A stretch of 64,000 bases of DNA, taken from Christiangramia forsetii KT0803. Lineage in GTDB: Bacteria; Bacteroidota; Bacteroidia; Flavobacteriales; Flavobacteriaceae. The translations under genes and the position numbers were made by a program. The notes below the pieces were generated by a model. The model did not search any database. It was not told where the DNA came from and saw only the letters and a program-made list of their open reading frames with translations. Within the stretch, counting starts at the first letter, position 1. Every line of letters begins with the position of its first letter. Positions 62,756 through 64,000 of the stretch are shown here, in pieces. The stretch covers positions 310,001 to 374,000 of the forward strand of contig NC_008571.1 of the NCBI RefSeq assembly GCF_000060345.1. Direction: 5' to 3'.

Positions 62756-62816
62756 TTGGCTGTTAAACCTATAGCGTTTAGATTTGTTTAAAACCTAGTA
62801 AACCTATAGGGTTATA
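62756..62816 (+). promoter_or_regulatory. Promoter of the DUF2061-cysH-cysD operon with AAACCTATAG operator repeats
   Basis: TTG (62756-62758), 20 bases, TAGATTTG (62779-62786). TTAAACCTATAG (62763-62774) lies between the two elements. A second TAAACCTATAG (62799-62809), extending to the near-palindrome AACCTATAGGGTT, lies just past the start. A partial third copy (AAAACCTAG) lies between them. Their position suits a repressor, probably the adjacent Rrf2 protein. Confidence 0.6.
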
Positions 62817-62834
62817 GTTTTTAATGAAGAAAAT

Positions 62835-63092
62835 ATGTTGATGTTGCTAAATAATACTAATGCAAAAAGTACTTATAAAAAGGATAAATCTACGGAGCGT
62901 CCTATGCGAAGTATTCTTAAAACCATCAGTTGGCGTATTGTTGGAACTATAGATACTATAGTGATTTCATGGATTCTAACTGGAAAGATAGAAACAGCTT
63001 TAGCTATAGGTTCAGTAGAATTAGTAACTAAAATGATCCTCTATTTTGGTCATGAAAGAATTTGGAACGCAATAAATTTTGGAAAAGAATAG
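62835..63092 (+). CDS. DUF2061 small membrane protein
   Basis: 85 residues. DUF2061 shows RSILKTISWRIVGTIDTIVI and TALAIGSVELVTKMILYFGHERIWN, with two short hydrophobic helices. Such genes often stand at the head of sulfate-assimilation operons in Bacteroidota. Its role is unknown; sulfate or sulfite handling is inferred from context. First gene of the operon with cysH and cysD. Confidence 0.9.
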   Translation: MLMLLNNTNAKSTYKKDKSTERPMRSILKTISWRIVGTIDTIVISWILTGKIETALAIGSVELVTKMILYFGHERIWNAINFGKE

Positions 63093-63176
63093 TGAGCTAG
63101 GCGCATTAAGACTTCGGAGTAATCAGAATAAATTCTGGTAAGCAAAGAAGCCTATAACACAAAATAGAAGAGACAG

Positions 63177-63806
63177 ATGAAAAGATTTAAAGATATAGAA
63201 CTAAAAAAACTGAATAGTCAGTTAAGGGGCGTTGCTCCATCTGAGATTATTCAATGGGTGTTGTCCTCCAGCGATAAGCCGGTAGTGACCACTAATTTTA
63301 GACCATATGAAGCAGCGATTCTTTATGCATGTGTTCAGGTGGATCCCAATATCAAAGTGATCTGGTGTGATACGGGTTATAATACACCGCAAACATATAA
63401 ACATGCGAATTACCTAATAGATCGATTGGCACTTAATGTAAAACTCTATACTCCTGAGGAGACAGCAGCATACAGAGATGCTTTCTTTAATGGGATTCCG
63501 CAGGTAGATTCTACAGATCATGCCGAGTTTACCAGGCAGGTAAAGCTTGAGCCTTTCCAACGTGCAATGGCTCAACAACAACCTGAGGTATGGTTCACCA
63601 ATCTTCGAAAAGGACAAACAAGTTTTAGGGACAGTATTGATATTTTGAGCTATAGCAAAGACGGAGTTTTAAAGGTTAGCCCCTTTTATCATTGGGATGA
63701 TGAAAAGCTTGATGACTATTTACGCGAAAATAAATTGCCTAATGAGTTCAAATATTTCGACCCTACTAAAGTATTAGAGAATAGAGAATGTGGTTTACAC
63801 GCATAA
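63177..63806 (+). CDS. cysH: Phosphoadenylyl-sulfate (or adenylyl-sulfate) reductase
   Basis: 209 residues. Reduces activated sulfate to sulfite. The C-terminal catalytic Cys is in ENRECGLHA. The paired Cys motifs (CC and CxxC) that hold a 4Fe-4S cluster in APS reductases are absent; the matching stretch reads [13 protein letters not shown]. It therefore resembles PAPS reductases without cluster. It would need PAPS, hence an APS kinase not visible here. Ten bases separate it from cysD. Confidence 0.92.
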   Translation: MKRFKDIELKKLNSQLRGVAPSEIIQWVLSSSDKPVVTTNFRPYEAAILYACVQVDPNIKVIWCDTGYNTPQTYKHANYLIDRLALNVKLYTPEETAAYRDAFFNGIPQVDSTDHAEFTRQVKLEPFQRAMAQQQPEVWFTNLRKGQTSFRDSIDILSYSKDGVLKVSPFYHWDDEKLDDYLRENKLPNEFKYFDPTKVLENRECGLHA

Positions 63807-63816
63807 AAGCTTACAA

Positions 63817-64000
63817 ATGAGTTCAATTTTAAATCAAAATACACTAGAAAGTGAAGCTATTTACATCTTCAGGGAAGTAGTAGCTCAATTTGAAAATCCT
63901 GTGCTATTGTTTTCGGGAGGTAAAGATTCAATTACGCTGGTAAGACTGGCCCAAAAAGCTTTTTATCCGGCAAGAATTCCGTTTCCACTCATGCATATAG
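63817..64000 (+). CDS. cysD: Sulfate adenylyltransferase subunit 2, N-terminal part only (cut by window end)
   Basis: The ATG at 63817 opens a frame that runs to the last base (61 codons). [20 protein letters not shown] and the pyrophosphatase loop [16 protein letters not shown], then FPLMHI, match CysD, which with the GTPase CysN forms APS from sulfate and ATP. The rest is outside the window. Confidence 0.93.
   Translation, partial: MSSILNQNTLESEAIYIFREVVAQFENPVLLFSGGKDSITLVRLAQKAFYPARIPFPLMHI

Noticed and set aside
1-64000. CRISPR array, complete tRNA or rRNA genes
   Set aside because: No regularly spaced repeats, no full cloverleaf and no rRNA segment were seen on reading both strands; a tRNAscan or CRISPR-finder run was not possible.

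Overview
The window is ordinary chromosome from a member of the Bacteroidota, most likely a marine Flavobacteriaceae of the Gramella/Christiangramia-Salegentibacter type. The evidence is the low GC content, the recurring Bacteroidota promoter (TTTG, about 20 bases, then TAnnTTTG), lipoproteins with an early Cys, DUF5686 and DUF5117 proteins, and the gene repertoire. The genus is inference. No rRNA, complete tRNA, CRISPR array or intact insertion sequence was seen.

Layout. 1-1.4 kb: the right edge of an integrated element, with a cut-off tyrosine recombinase and a tRNA-3'-end-like remnant followed by a terminator. 1.6-7.4 kb: two large secreted or lipoprotein metalloproteases. 7.6-11.6 kb: a small HTH-membrane protein, a Fur-family regulator next to a P1B-4 metal ATPase, and an XRE-S24 (LexA-like) regulator. 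11.6-17.7 kb: acidic lipoproteins, Kdo transferase, a sugar aminotransferase, an amidohydrolase and FabD. 17.7-25.4 kb: fructosamine kinase, folA and thyA around a compact ergothioneine pair (egtB, egtD). 25.5-32.1 kb: YihY, a nucleoside transporter, a bifunctional nuclease, etfBA and PDH E1 beta. 32.1-37.8 kb: a DUF5686 outer-membrane protein, then a soluble and a membrane pyrophosphatase. 37.9-41.4 kb: an NHEJ operon (Rho_N-like small protein, Ku, LigD). 41.4-54.8 kb: mixed metabolism and transport. 55-64 kb: a sulfur and methionine region.

The most interesting part is 56.3-57.35 kb, the divergent control region between metK (minus strand) and the metY-metX-hom-metZ operon (plus strand). 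metK has a 5' UTR that folds as a SAM-II riboswitch. The operon is preceded by two tiny ORFs in series, of 22 and 31 codons, packed with Met and Cys codons. Each is followed by a strong intrinsic terminator and each has a readable competing antiterminator pairing. This is a tandem leader-peptide attenuator for methionine/cysteine supply. Downstream, an Rrf2 regulator precedes a DUF2061-cysH-cysD operon whose promoter is bracketed by AAACCTATAG repeats. Together the region makes sulfide, homoserine, O-acetylhomoserine, homocysteine and SAM, with three apparently different control devices within 7 kb.

Small palindromic repeats (CATCCTGAA/TTCAGGATC, CACTGAGCTTGTCGAAGTG and related types) lie at many gene ends. 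No defence island or obviously novel multi-gene enzyme system was found beyond the regulatory array.
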